64,000 nt of DNA from Poriferisodalis sp963663635 (GTDB lineage: Bacteria > Actinomycetota > Acidimicrobiia > Acidimicrobiales > Poriferisodalaceae), in the NCBI GenBank assembly GCA_963663635.2, contig CAXXMY010000002.1:1-64000 (forward strand), given 5' to 3'. The notes under the pieces are model-generated. The model saw only the letters and a list, made by a program, of their open reading frames with translations, had not been told where the DNA came from and searched no databases. The position numbers were made by a program, and so were the translations under genes. This document shows positions 7,572 through 16,775 of the stretch, piece by piece; position 1 is the stretch's first letter, and every line of letters begins with the position of its first letter.

Positions 7572-9158
7572 GTGCCAGTGCTAGAAGCGCCAGTCCTAGA
7601 GGTCCGCGAGCTCTGTAAGTCCTTTCGCGCAGTCGTCGCGTTGGATCATGTTTCGTTGCAAATCAACCGCGGGGAAATCGTAGGTATCGTCGGTGAGAAT
7701 GGTGCCGGAAAGAGCACCCTACTCAACATACTGTCAGGGACAGAACGTCGGGACTCCGGCAAAATCCTGCTCAACGGCGACGGAGAGATAGCTCCGAGGA
7801 ACTATCTAGAGGCCAACCGCCTCGGAATCTGGCGAGTCTTTCAAGATCCCGCAGTTATTCCAGGGATACCTGTCTATGAGAATCTCTTCTTAGGTCACGC
7901 AGACAAGTTCACCCGACTTGGCTCTGTCCTGGACAAGCGAGCGATGGTTCGCGAGGCGAAACGCATTGTACATGAGATGCGGCTCGAGATTGATGTCACC
8001 CAACCCACATACCGGTACAATTTCGCAGTTCGGCAAGCCCTGGAGGTCGCCAAAGCATCGATGCTTTCCGAAGTCTTAGGCCTCGAGTCGAGCGTCGTCC
8101 TGTTTGACGAGCCCACCACAAGCCTGTCTCACGTTGAGGTTGAGGCCCTCTTGGCTCTTATGCGCGAACTACAGCGGCGCGGATCATCTGTCGTCTTCGT
8201 ATCGCATCGGCTGAGCGAGATTTTCCTGGTATGCAGTCGCCTATATGTAATGAAGGATGGAGTCCTAGCTGCCGAGGTCATGGCGGACGAGACGGAGCCA
8301 ACTGAACTTCACGAGCTGATGGTCGGCAGGGTCAGAGAGAAGGACTATTACTTGGAAGGTGAGCAGGTCGAGGTGACCGGGAAGCCGGTCAGCGTCAGAG
8401 TCACTGATCTGAACCTGACCGGTGAGTTGTCGGACATTAGTTTCGAGGTCAGGCAGGGCGAGGTATTGGGCCTTGGCGGAGTGATTGGCTCCGGGAAATC
8501 TGAACTTGGACGAGTACTGGCCGGACTGTCGAAGCCGGATAGCGGGACAATTGAGATCAACGGCACTGGAATAGTAAACAGGCTGACGCCTCCGAAGGCT
8601 AAGGCTGCCGGGATTGGCTATGTGCCACCAGATCGCTCATTCGAAGGGATTATCGCGAATTTCTCTGTCGCATCGAATATTACCCTGCCGAGCGGCGAAA
8701 GCGATCGATTGGGCTTTACCAATAGGCTCGGTGTATGGAACCTCGGCAGAGAACGACAAGTGGCGCGAGACGCTGTCGAGAAATTCAGAATAAGGGGTAC
8801 GCCTGGCGCCCTCGCGGCTACTATGAGCGGCGGAAATCAGCAGAAAATAACTGTAGCGAAGTGGGTGCGTCGAGAACCCGTGGTCCTCATCCTCGACAAT
8901 CCAACTCGGGGGGTCGATGTAGGCGCAAGGGCCGAGATCTACCGGATCATTCGAGATCTCGCCAGAAGTGGAACGGCGATAATTCTGATTAGCGACGACC
9001 TGGTTGAGCTAGTAGGATTGAGTAACCGAATACTCGTGCTGAACTCGGGGACTATCGCCACAACGGTCGACGCACCGCCGGATCAGAAACCAAGTGAACA
9101 AGAAATCGTTAGCCACATGATTGGTGCGCTCCAGTTCGCTGAAATGGGTAACTCTTGA
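7572..9158 (+). CDS. ABC transporter ATP-binding protein, RbsA-type double NBD
   Basis: The protein has 528 residues and two nucleotide-binding domains. NBD1 has Walker A GENGAGKST (41-49) and Walker B VVLFDEPTTSLS, but a degenerate signature. NBD2 has a Walker-A-like GSGKSE and an intact MSGGNQQKITVAKW signature followed by VLILDNPTRGVDVGA. This asymmetry is normal for the ribose/galactose importer class. The GTG at 7572 is the only suitable start. Its stop overlaps the permease start by four bases (TTGA), so the two subunits are translationally coupled. Confidence 0.9.
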   Translation: MPVLEAPVLEVRELCKSFRAVVALDHVSLQINRGEIVGIVGENGAGKSTLLNILSGTERRDSGKILLNGDGEIAPRNYLEANRLGIWRVFQDPAVIPGIPVYENLFLGHADKFTRLGSVLDKRAMVREAKRIVHEMRLEIDVTQPTYRYNFAVRQALEVAKASMLSEVLGLESSVVLFDEPTTSLSHVEVEALLALMRELQRRGSSVVFVSHRLSEIFLVCSRLYVMKDGVLAAEVMADETEPTELHELMVGRVREKDYYLEGEQVEVTGKPVSVRVTDLNLTGELSDISFEVRQGEVLGLGGVIGSGKSELGRVLAGLSKPDSGTIEINGTGIVNRLTPPKAKAAGIGYVPPDRSFEGIIANFSVASNITLPSGESDRLGFTNRLGVWNLGRERQVARDAVEKFRIRGTPGALAATMSGGNQQKITVAKWVRREPVVLILDNPTRGVDVGARAEIYRIIRDLARSGTAIILISDDLVELVGLSNRILVLNSGTIATTVDAPPDQKPSEQEIVSHMIGALQFAEMGNS

Positions 9159-10183
9159 GTACAGACGACGGTTATTCGACACAGACGGATTCAGAGTCGC
9201 GCCGCGAAGTAGCTGCTCGTGGCGGGCCCTCCTTTCAGTTATCGTCCGGCCTTAGGAATAGGATACTGCCATTTGTGTCAGTACTTGTCCTCGTCATGTT
9301 CTTCGGCGTACTCGAACCCCGATTCTTGACTATCTCGAATTTCACGATTGTTGCGTCCCAAGCGTCTCCGTTATTGTTCATCACGTTGGGAGCCACGTTC
9401 GTTGTACTAATGGGCGGGATCGACCTGTCAGTTGGATCGGCGGCAACGTTAGCGTCGGCGGTCGCCGCGGTGTTGGTGCGCGACTACAATATTGGGTATT
9501 TGGCTATGCCTGTCGCGATCGCCGTCGGCATCACGACAGGTCTCTTCAACGGCCTGATAACGACCTATTTTCGGCTTCCATCCTTTCTGGTGACGCTGGG
9601 TACTCTTTCGATCTTTGGCGGGCTTTCTTTACACCTGCTCCAAGGCCGCTCGGTCCCCGTTGGAAATCCGCCATTTAGACAACTAGCTATCGGCCAACTC
9701 ATCCCCAATCTTCCAAATTCCGCGCTCTTCGCTCTATCGTCATCGGCCGTACTAATCTTCGTTGGAAGCTGGACCAGATTTGGCCGGTACATAGCGGCTA
9801 TAGGCGCGGGCGAGGCCGTGGCGACCGTAGCCGGAATTCGCGTTCGACGATACAAGATCTACGCATTTACGGTTTCAGGTGCGTTTGCCGGCGTGGCTGG
9901 TGCATTCATCTTGGCGCGTCTTGGCTCAGGCTCACCTCAGGTTGGTGCGAACTTTCTCCTAGATAGCATTGCTGCCATCGTCGTTGGCGGAACAGCGCTA
10001 AGCGGAGGAGTCGGTGGGGTCCACAGGACGCTTCTGGGTGTCGCGATAGTCAGCATTCTAAGCAACGGCCTGGGTATCATGGGCGTCAGTTCGTTTACTC
10101 GAATGATGATCGTCGGATTTGTGGTGATTTTGGCGGTCGCTACGACGATCGACCGCGAGCGGATGATGAATGTTGTCAAGTAG
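9155..10183 (+). CDS. ABC transporter permease, RbsC-type
   Basis: The protein has 342 residues and multiple hydrophobic segments. It carries the branched-chain/ribose permease motifs VVLMGGIDLSVGSAATLAS and AIVVGGTALSGGVGG. It starts at TTG inside the ATPase stop codon. Together with 6082 and 7572 it completes an importer made of one binding protein, one double ATPase and a permease homodimer. Codon use (ATA, TTA, CTA) is like the upstream genes and unlike the monooxygenases that follow. Confidence 0.9.
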   Translation: MSTDDGYSTQTDSESRREVAARGGPSFQLSSGLRNRILPFVSVLVLVMFFGVLEPRFLTISNFTIVASQASPLLFITLGATFVVLMGGIDLSVGSAATLASAVAAVLVRDYNIGYLAMPVAIAVGITTGLFNGLITTYFRLPSFLVTLGTLSIFGGLSLHLLQGRSVPVGNPPFRQLAIGQLIPNLPNSALFALSSSAVLIFVGSWTRFGRYIAAIGAGEAVATVAGIRVRRYKIYAFTVSGAFAGVAGAFILARLGSGSPQVGANFLLDSIAAIVVGGTALSGGVGGVHRTLLGVAIVSILSNGLGIMGVSSFTRMMIVGFVVILAVATTIDRERMMNVVK

Positions 10184-10186
10184 ATT

Positions 10187-10210
10187 TGGCCAGTCATTGC
10201 GGCCTGGCCA
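10187..10210 (+). terminator. Hairpin after the permease gene
   Basis: TGGCCAG (10187-10193) and CTGGCCA (10204-10210) form a perfect 7 bp stem with a 10-base loop, starting 4 bases after the permease stop. There is no U tract, so intrinsic termination would be weak. It may instead stabilise the transporter mRNA end. Confidence 0.3.
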
Positions 10211-10274
10211 CGTTGTGGGCGCGAGATAGACTGCGCAAGATTGTAACTGGCAGTGGGAGGTGTGCGAGAAGATC

Positions 10275-11486
10275 ATGGCAAAACGAGTAGAACAAATTAG
10301 GGGTCCTTTTGATCCGCAGGGGCAGCCTAACTTCGAAAGTCAGAATTCTGTCTACCTGGGAGTTTTTGCATGGAACCTTGCAGGCGGCGGAGCCCCGACG
10401 ATCGCTGTGATGGAAGATCCAGAGAGGCGCCGTGACTATTGGCAATGGCCTGCCGCATCCCATTTGATCAAAGAGGCGGACCGAATCGGCTGTGAGTTCC
10501 AGGTGCCGTTCGGGCGTTGGCTCGGTCATGGCGGTATCACCGAGTACAACGAGAACACCCTCGACTTCCTCACCGTGGCGGCTGGACTCGCCCCGCTGAC
10601 CTCGAACATCCTCCTGCCGTCGACAGCGCACATCGGGTATCAGCATCACCCGGTGCAGTTCGCCAAGTGGGGAGCGGCCATCGATCACATGTCCGATGGT
10701 CGATGGGGTCTCAACGTCGTCGCCGGCTGGATTCGCGACGAAGTCGAGATGTTCGGCGAGACGTTCATGGACCACGACCTCCGGTACGACGTGTGCGACG
10801 AATTCGTCACGTTCATGAAGCACTGTTGGTACGCGGACGAGCCGTTCGACTTCGAGGGCGACTACTTCACCGGCAAGGACATCTGGGTCACGCCAAAGCC
10901 CAGCCGTAAGCCCCGGCCGGTCCTCGTCAACGCCGGCTACTCGCCGGCCGGCGTGGATTTCGCTACGAAACACTGCGATTGGCTCTTCGCAGCCAACCCG
11001 AGCGGGGATCCGCAAGACCTCGGTGACGTGGCCAACCGGGCCAAGGAGCAAGCGGAGAAGTACAACCGCCAGGTCCGAGTGATGAGCTTCTGCTACTGCA
11101 TCTGGGAGGAGACCGACGAGAAGGCCGAGACCCTTCTCGCCGAGCAGCAGGGAATGATGGACGAGCTGGCGACGAGCTGGCACCTGTACCGCGGGCTCGA
11201 CCAGCCGGGCACCAAGACAGGCGCATCGTTCTCACTGCCACTCGGCGGCGAGACGGCGACGCTCAAGCAGGCCGTCGGCGCCGAGAACTTCGTCCGCTAC
11301 GGACTCGGCATCGCCGGCCGTCAAATCGTCGGCGGCTACGACTCGGTCGCGGAGCACATCCGGATGCTCCACACCGACTACGGACAGGAGGGTCAGCTCT
11401 TCTGCTGGCTCGATCCACTGCGAGGGATCCACCAGCTGGAGGACCACATCATCCCCCGGCTTCGCAAGATGGGGCTACGCAAGTGA
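10275..11486 (+). CDS. Class C flavin-dependent monooxygenase (RutA-like), first of three
   Basis: The protein has 403 residues and a bacterial-luciferase TIM-barrel fold. Typical landmarks are HPVQFAKWGAAIDHMSDGRWGLNVVAGW and the following RYDVCDEFVTFMKHCW. RutA, which opens the uracil ring with flavin-N5-peroxide chemistry, and NtaA/DszA are relatives; the true substrate is unknown. A separate FMN reductase would be needed and is not seen here. I choose ATG 10275; a GTG at 10260 overlaps the only good ribosome site. The first ~210 bp share the lower-GC codon style of the transporter, then C/G-ending codons take over abruptly at about 10490. The stop overlaps the next start (GTGA). Confidence 0.85.
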   Translation: MAKRVEQIRGPFDPQGQPNFESQNSVYLGVFAWNLAGGGAPTIAVMEDPERRRDYWQWPAASHLIKEADRIGCEFQVPFGRWLGHGGITEYNENTLDFLTVAAGLAPLTSNILLPSTAHIGYQHHPVQFAKWGAAIDHMSDGRWGLNVVAGWIRDEVEMFGETFMDHDLRYDVCDEFVTFMKHCWYADEPFDFEGDYFTGKDIWVTPKPSRKPRPVLVNAGYSPAGVDFATKHCDWLFAANPSGDPQDLGDVANRAKEQAEKYNRQVRVMSFCYCIWEETDEKAETLLAEQQGMMDELATSWHLYRGLDQPGTKTGASFSLPLGGETATLKQAVGAENFVRYGLGIAGRQIVGGYDSVAEHIRMLHTDYGQEGQLFCWLDPLRGIHQLEDHIIPRLRKMGLRK

Positions 11487-12805
11487 CATCGGAAACGACA
11501 GAGACGCATTCGCCCGAGGGCGCGGAGCAACCGGAAGAGGAGATCACCCAGACCGTCGCGCTCCAGACGCTGCAGCCGCAGCGAAAATTCCATCAGAAAG
11601 TGGCTATCACCCGAGGCCCCTTCGATCCAGGCGGTCAGCCCGACGTCGAGAGCCCGCATCGCCTCTTGGTGGGTCTCTGGGGCTGGAACGTGTCCTGCGG
11701 AACCGTGGCGTCGAGGGCGGTCCTCGAGGACCGCGACCGCTTCCGGGACTACTGGCAATGGCCCCGGGCCTCGGCGCTGGTGAAGTCGGCGGACCGCGCC
11801 GGTTTCGATTTCGAGCTCCCATTCGAGCGGCGCTTCGGATACGCCGGCGAGATCGGCTTCCACGAGGACAGCCTCGACTCATTGACGACCGCCCCGGCAC
11901 TGGCCCAGGTGACCGAGAACCTGACGCTCTTCTCGTCGATCCACATGAACGAGCATGCCCATCCGCTGCACATCGCCAGGTTCGGCGGCAACTTCGACCA
12001 CGTGTCGAACGGACGCTGGGGCCTGAACATCGTTCCCGGTTGGAGTCGTCGTGATGCCGAGGTGTTCGGCCTGGACACCGACTACAGCCTCCGGTACGAG
12101 ATCGCCGACGAGTTCGTCACCTTGATGAAGCACTGGTGGTCCCTGACGACGCCGTTCGAGTTCGAAGGCGAATACTTCAAGTCCACCCGTGTCGGAATGG
12201 TCGGCCCCAGGCCGACGCGTCAACCGCGACCGATCCTGATCTGTGGCGATGCATCCGAAGGCGCCGTGGACTTCGCAGCGAAGCACTGCGATTGGCTCCT
12301 CTGCAACGCCCCCGAAGACGACTTGAGTCTGCTGGCCGAGCACGTCGAACGCACGAGGGTCTACGCCGCGCACAACTACGGCCGGCGACTCAAGATGCTC
12401 GTCCAGGTGTTCATGACGATGGCAGAGACCGCGGAGTCGGCGCAGGCGGAGTACGACGAGCTCGTCGCGGCGATCGACTCGACTGCGGCAGACAACATCG
12501 TCAGGGAGGCGTTGGAGCAGCCCGGAGAGGCGGAAGGACTTCTGGACACCGCCATCGCCGATCGGCTCGGCGACGGTTCGCTCGAGGAGCTCGTCGGTAC
12601 GGCGAACTACCGAAAGCTGGCCATCGGGTTCGGCGGGATCCACCTCATGGGCAGCTTCGACGATGTCGCCGAGCAGTTGCGAGACCTCGCCGACGACCAC
12701 ATGCAGGACGCGGTTGCGTTGTCGTTCCTCGACCCCATGAAGGGAGTCCACGAGGTCGAAGACGAGCTCATGCCGCGGCTCAAGAAGATGGGCCTTCGCG
12801 CCTAG
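11483..12805 (+). CDS. Class C flavin-dependent monooxygenase (RutA-like), second of three
   Basis: The protein has 440 residues and is a paralogue of the preceding gene. The shared core runs from PFDPGGQPDVESPHR through DHVSNGRWGLNIVPGW to MKGVHEVEDELMPRLKKMGL. It has an extra polar N-terminus of about 35 residues rich in Glu/Thr. The GTG start overlaps the previous stop by four bases, so expression is coupled. Two related subunits made in fixed ratio suggest either a heteromeric oxygenase or two steps on related substrates. The family fold is clear; the reaction is inferred only. Confidence 0.85.
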   Translation: MTSETTETHSPEGAEQPEEEITQTVALQTLQPQRKFHQKVAITRGPFDPGGQPDVESPHRLLVGLWGWNVSCGTVASRAVLEDRDRFRDYWQWPRASALVKSADRAGFDFELPFERRFGYAGEIGFHEDSLDSLTTAPALAQVTENLTLFSSIHMNEHAHPLHIARFGGNFDHVSNGRWGLNIVPGWSRRDAEVFGLDTDYSLRYEIADEFVTLMKHWWSLTTPFEFEGEYFKSTRVGMVGPRPTRQPRPILICGDASEGAVDFAAKHCDWLLCNAPEDDLSLLAEHVERTRVYAAHNYGRRLKMLVQVFMTMAETAESAQAEYDELVAAIDSTAADNIVREALEQPGEAEGLLDTAIADRLGDGSLEELVGTANYRKLAIGFGGIHLMGSFDDVAEQLRDLADDHMQDAVALSFLDPMKGVHEVEDELMPRLKKMGLRA

Positions 12806-12840
12806 GCCGTTCCGAACGCAGATCGAAAGGAAAGACAACC

Positions 12841-14059
12841 ATGAGTCGAGAATCGACATTGACCAAGACGGCAGTGAGAAAGAGGAACAACTTCGTCAAG
12901 TCGATGCGCCTCGGGTTCTTCCATCCGACCGGGTGCCTCCACACCACGTCCCAACGTGTCGCCGACGCGAACCCCGACTGGCTCGACGTCGAGATGCACA
13001 AGCGACTCGCGAGCCTCGTCGAGGAAGTTGGATTCGACTACATCTTCATGCTCGACTTCCCGATCCCGTACGGGCCGGAGAGCACGCGGGCCAAACACAT
13101 GGATCCGCTGCTGCAGCCGATAATGCTCGCCCCGTACCTGTTCGCCGCGACGAAGCGCATCGGCGTGGTGACGACCATCTACACCACGACGTTCCTACCG
13201 GCGGCGATCGCCCGTATCGGAGCAAATCTGGACGTGCTCAGCGGTGGGCGCTGGGGGTGGAACGTCGTCACCGGTATCCCACCCAGAGGCGAGTACACCG
13301 GTGAGGTCTTCGGCGTGGACTTCCCGTCTCACCAGGACCGCTATGACGCAGCCGATGAGCTGATCACGATCGTCAAGGCGCTATGGACCTCCGATGAGCC
13401 GATCGACTTCGAGGGGGAGTTCCATCGATCGAAGGGCAAGATCGTCGGTCCGAAGCCCTTGCAGGAGCCGTGGCCCCTGATCGTCCAGGCCGGCGGGTCA
13501 CCGCGCGGTCGGGAGTTCGCGGCGAAACACACGGACTACAACTTCATGATCGCGATGGAGCCGGAGAAGGGCGCCGAACTCCTCGCAGATAGGGGGGCGC
13601 GGGCCGTGCAGCACGGACGGCAGGAGGACGACGTCGTCTCGCAGTTCGCCATCCTGATCTTCATGCGAGACACCGACGAAGAGGCGAGGGAGTTCTATCG
13701 GTCGGTCGTCGACTCACTTCGATTGGGGCGCGGTCGCGGAGTACTACGACGCCGCGGCCGACCCGGGAGGCGTGAAGGAGACCGCCGACATGTACGCCGG
13801 ACTCTCCAGGAAGGAGATCCTCGAGCACTGGGGAATCGGTCAGGGCCTGTTCCGTCTCGTCGGGAGCCCGGAGACCATCGCCGAGGGCCTGCTGAAGATG
13901 TATCAGGTCGGCTGTCTTAATGGCTTCGCGCTGTCCTTTCCGATTTGGTCAGAACACGCGATTCGCGACTTTGCGGAGAAAGTACTGCCGATCCTCAAGG
14001 GCGGAGGGCGTTTGGATTCCGCCTTGGGAAAGAGACTGGTGTTGGTGAAGGTTGTCTAG
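12841..14059 (+). pseudogene. NtaA/DszA-like flavin monooxygenase, frameshifted, third of three
   Basis: The start ATG has AAGGAAAG upstream. The first frame reads MRLGFFHPTGCLHT, then ANLDVLSGGRWGWNVVTGIP and FEGEFHRSKGKIVGPKPLQE, typical of the NtaA/SnaA/DszA branch. Around 13715 the frame is lost: FDWGAVAEYYDAAADPGG continues one frame over and runs to the stop at 14059. One inserted or missing base explains this; assembly error is possible. The product would be about 405 residues if repaired. From about 13905 the codon style returns to lower GC. It differs from the other two more than they differ from each other. Confidence 0.8.
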
Positions 14060-14137
14060 GTTGCAGGTGGAGCCGGGTCTGGTAATGGGTTGCGGTCCAC
14101 TTTAGTCCATATGTAGATCGACTGGAGGAGCGAGGAT

Positions 14138-14308
14138 TTGAAGCAGAAGTCACATACCCATGGATGTCCTTCGTGTGAGAAGGTGTACGAGTGCACGGAA
14201 GGTGGTTGGCACGCAATCGATTATCGCTGGTTCATTCGTTGTGAGGAGTGTCTGGCGAAGGAAGAAGGTCGAATTGCGGCATCGACTTCCCAGGGAGACG
14301 ACGCCTAG
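14138..14308 (+). CDS. Small Cys-rich (zinc-ribbon-like) protein, 56 residues
   Basis: TTG start with GGAGGAG at 14124-14130, a strong ribosome site. The protein carries CPSC (C10, C13), C19 and CEEC (C35, C38) and a Trp/Tyr-rich middle (GGWHAIDYRW). Two CxxC knuckles 22 residues apart fit a small zinc ribbon or a rubredoxin-like metal site. It sits between the monooxygenases and the crotonase gene in the same direction. It could be a metal or electron-transfer partner, or a regulator. I do not recognise a named family. Confidence 0.65.
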   Translation: MKQKSHTHGCPSCEKVYECTEGGWHAIDYRWFIRCEECLAKEEGRIAASTSQGDDA

Positions 14309-14534
14309 CATGAACCACGCATGAGCGAGAGCCACTGTTCGGCCACGGAGCGGCAGGAGCGCACACGAGGGCGTAGGAAGGCAGATGCCCGGTCCACGGC
14401 CAAATCTGCCTGCTTCATCCACCCCTTGGCGATCGCCCAGCCGTGGCAGAGAGCGTCGTTCGCCTCAACAATTGAGCAGCGGGCTGACTCTGGCGCTCGC
14501 CGGATAGCCACTCGATAGCCCCTAGAGGAGCCCG
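14309..14534. other. Intergenic 226 bp, nothing recognised
   Basis: Between the small Cys-rich gene and the crotonase gene. Open frames exist on both strands but none has a convincing ribosome site or family likeness. A plausible ribosome site (GAGGAG) lies at its end for the start at 14535. Confidence 0.4.
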
Positions 14535-15351
14535 ATGAAGTTGGATAACGTATTGGCCAGCGTCGATGATCACGTTGCCTCGATAACGCTGAACCGTCCC
14601 GACAAGCGTAACTCGATCCGCCCCGAGCTGGTTGCCGATCTCTACACAGCGCTCGACTGGCTCGAGAGCCAGATGGAGGTTCGCTGCCTCGTGATAGATG
14701 CTGTAGGCCCGGCGTTCTGCGCTGGTGCCGATTTGAACGATTTCTCGGAGGAGTGGGTCGAGCGAGCGGCCCGACCTTCTGGCGAAGCGATTCGGGGTCT
14801 GTTGGAAATGATGACAGCCCTTTCGGACCTCGTACTCAGGCTGCGCGGGATCTCTTACCCAGTAATAGCAGCTGTGAACGGGCCAGCAATGGGTGGAGGA
14901 TGCAATCTAGCGCTAGCATGCGACATCCGCCTAGCAACACCGAGCGCGCGCTTCGCCTCGAGCTTCGTGAAGATCGGGCTGAGTTCTGCCGCAATGGGTG
15001 GCACATACCTGTTACCGAGGGGCGATCGGTGAAGGTCGGGCTCTCGAGCTGCTTCTGACCGGGCGCGACGTCACCGCTGAGGAGGCCGACCGCATCGGCC
15101 TCGTCAACAGGGTCGTGCCGGACGAGGATCTCGCGGACGAGGTGCGCAGCCTGGCGGCCGAGTGTGCCGCTCTGCCGCCGCTTGCCCTTGCTGCAACGAA
15201 GAGGGCCACAAGACTGAACGCGACTGCCACGTTGGAGCAGACGCTCGCGTTGGAAGCGCAGTTGCAAGCCCCCTTGTTTCTCTCGTCGGATCACCAAGAG
15301 GGTATGCTCGCGTTCCTTGAAAAGCGTCGGCCAGCATTCGAAGGTCGATAG
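14535..15351 (+). pseudogene. Enoyl-CoA hydratase/isomerase, frameshifted
   Basis: Crotonase fold. NRPDKRNSIRPELV and FCAGADLNDF (oxyanion loop) are followed by AAVNGPAMGGGCNLALACDIRLATPSARF. The frame breaks at a GGGG run (15019-15022): YLLPR should continue as AIGEGRALELLLTGRD, which is found one frame over and runs to the stop at 15351. Removing one G restores a protein of about 271 residues, so a sequencing error is likely. Composition changes at the same point, with the first half lower in GC. It probably works with the CoA-transferase that starts 26 bp downstream. Confidence 0.8.
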
Positions 15352-15377
15352 CCGGACAGGACGTCGGGAGGCTACAC

Positions 15378-16583
15378 ATGCAGGAGGACCGGCGGCTGCC
15401 ATTGGAGGGTATTCGTGTCTTGGAGGTCGGTGAACTGATTGCGGGTCCCTTCGCATGTACTCTCCTGGGAGAATTTGGTGCGGACGTGATAAAGATCGAG
15501 CGGCCGAAGAGGGGCGACCTTATTCGCCTTTTTGGACCCCAGACTGACGGAGAGTTCGTCTACTGGTCAATGCTTGCACGAAACAAGAAGTCGGTTGCGG
15601 TCGATCTGAGTAACACGGCAGGACGCGCGATTCTCGGAGATCTGATCAAGCAATCAGACGTTCTGATGGATAGTCTGCGCCCGGGGTTGTTCGATACCTG
15701 GGGCTTCGACGATGAGACGCTTCAATCTATGAACCCGCGCTTGATTACTCTGCATATATCGGGGTTCGGAAGAACCGGTCCGTATAGTTCGCGTCCGGGT
15801 TATGACCCGGTTGCCCAAGCAATCAGCGGTCTCAGTTACATGACGGGAGATCCAAGTGGGCCGCCAATGCGCGCAGGAGGCAGCCTTCCGGTATGTGATT
15901 TTACTACGAGTTTCCTGGGCGCTCTTGGCATATGCCTTGCCATCATAGAGCGCTTTTCCTCGGAGCGAGGACAGGTCATTGACGTCGCACTCTACGACCT
16001 TGCATTCCGCGTACTGGCACCGCTGCTAACCCTGTACGACAGATCTGGAGAAGTATACGGACGTCACGGGAATCGCAGCCTTGGAGGTGCACCCACCGGC
16101 CATTTTCGCACCAAGGACGACAGGTGGTTGGCAATTTCAATACAGGGCGATGACCAGTTCGACCGATGCGCTCGAGCAATCGGTCGTGAGGATTGGACTG
16201 AGAAACCGGAGTACCAGACGATCGACTCGCGCACCATACATCGAGAAGTCATTGATGGCGCGATGGCTGATTGGGTTGCTGTTCGGACGGCAGAAGATGT
16301 GGTGGATAAGTTGGAATCGAATGGACTAGTTTGCGGCGTAATATTGACGCCCGCCGATGCGGCTCAGGACCCGCATCTGAAGAGTCGCAGCCTCCACCGC
16401 AGCGGCACGGACGGCTCACTTCTTCCGTGGCCGGTTCCGATGCTCTCCTGCACGCCTGGCCAGTCTGAGGGCCGAGCGCCCGATCTTGGGGAACAGACTG
16501 CAGAGGTGCTGAAGCAGGTCCTCGGGTACACCGACGATCGTGTCGAGTCCCTCAGATCAGCAGGGGTCATTGAGATGCTCTAG
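15378..16583 (+). CDS. CaiB/BaiF family (class III) CoA-transferase
   Basis: The protein has 401 residues, normal length. It has the N-terminal motif RVLEVGELIAGPFACTLLGEFGADVIKIE, then RNKKSVAVDL, LRPGLFDTWGF and GYDPVAQAISG. The conserved Asp nucleophile of the family is likely the one in the VCDFTTS segment. It moves CoA between a donor acyl-CoA and a carboxylic acid. As last gene of the low-GC island it would activate an acid released by the upstream oxygenases for handling by the crotonase. The substrate is inferred only from context. Confidence 0.85.
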   Translation: MQEDRRLPLEGIRVLEVGELIAGPFACTLLGEFGADVIKIERPKRGDLIRLFGPQTDGEFVYWSMLARNKKSVAVDLSNTAGRAILGDLIKQSDVLMDSLRPGLFDTWGFDDETLQSMNPRLITLHISGFGRTGPYSSRPGYDPVAQAISGLSYMTGDPSGPPMRAGGSLPVCDFTTSFLGALGICLAIIERFSSERGQVIDVALYDLAFRVLAPLLTLYDRSGEVYGRHGNRSLGGAPTGHFRTKDDRWLAISIQGDDQFDRCARAIGREDWTEKPEYQTIDSRTIHREVIDGAMADWVAVRTAEDVVDKLESNGLVCGVILTPADAAQDPHLKSRSLHRSGTDGSLLPWPVPMLSCTPGQSEGRAPDLGEQTAEVLKQVLGYTDDRVESLRSAGVIEML

Positions 16584-16775
16584 AAGCTGAGGTTGACCGT
16601 ATGTGGCTGCGGTTATGTTGAAAAGCACGAGGTCCTGTTTTCGTGAGTACTGGCGTGTACCGCAAAGATGACCAAATCCTCGCTATCAGCGAATTTGACG
16701 GGTTTCATAAGGGGCTCTACGCAACCAAGCTGGGACGTCGGGTTCGGATTGAACCGCTCTGGCTTTGTTGGAGAC

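Noticed and set aside
10187..10210. Strong intrinsic terminator after the transporter genes
   Set aside because: The hairpin is perfect but no T run follows, and the next gene starts only 65 bp later in the same direction.
12136..12840. Upstream extension of the third monooxygenase frame
   Set aside because: It is the shifted frame of the second monooxygenase. The family start is at 12841 with its own ribosome site.
14305..14511. 68-residue minus-strand protein
   Set aside because: No ribosome site and no family likeness. It overlaps the end of the Cys-rich gene on the other strand.
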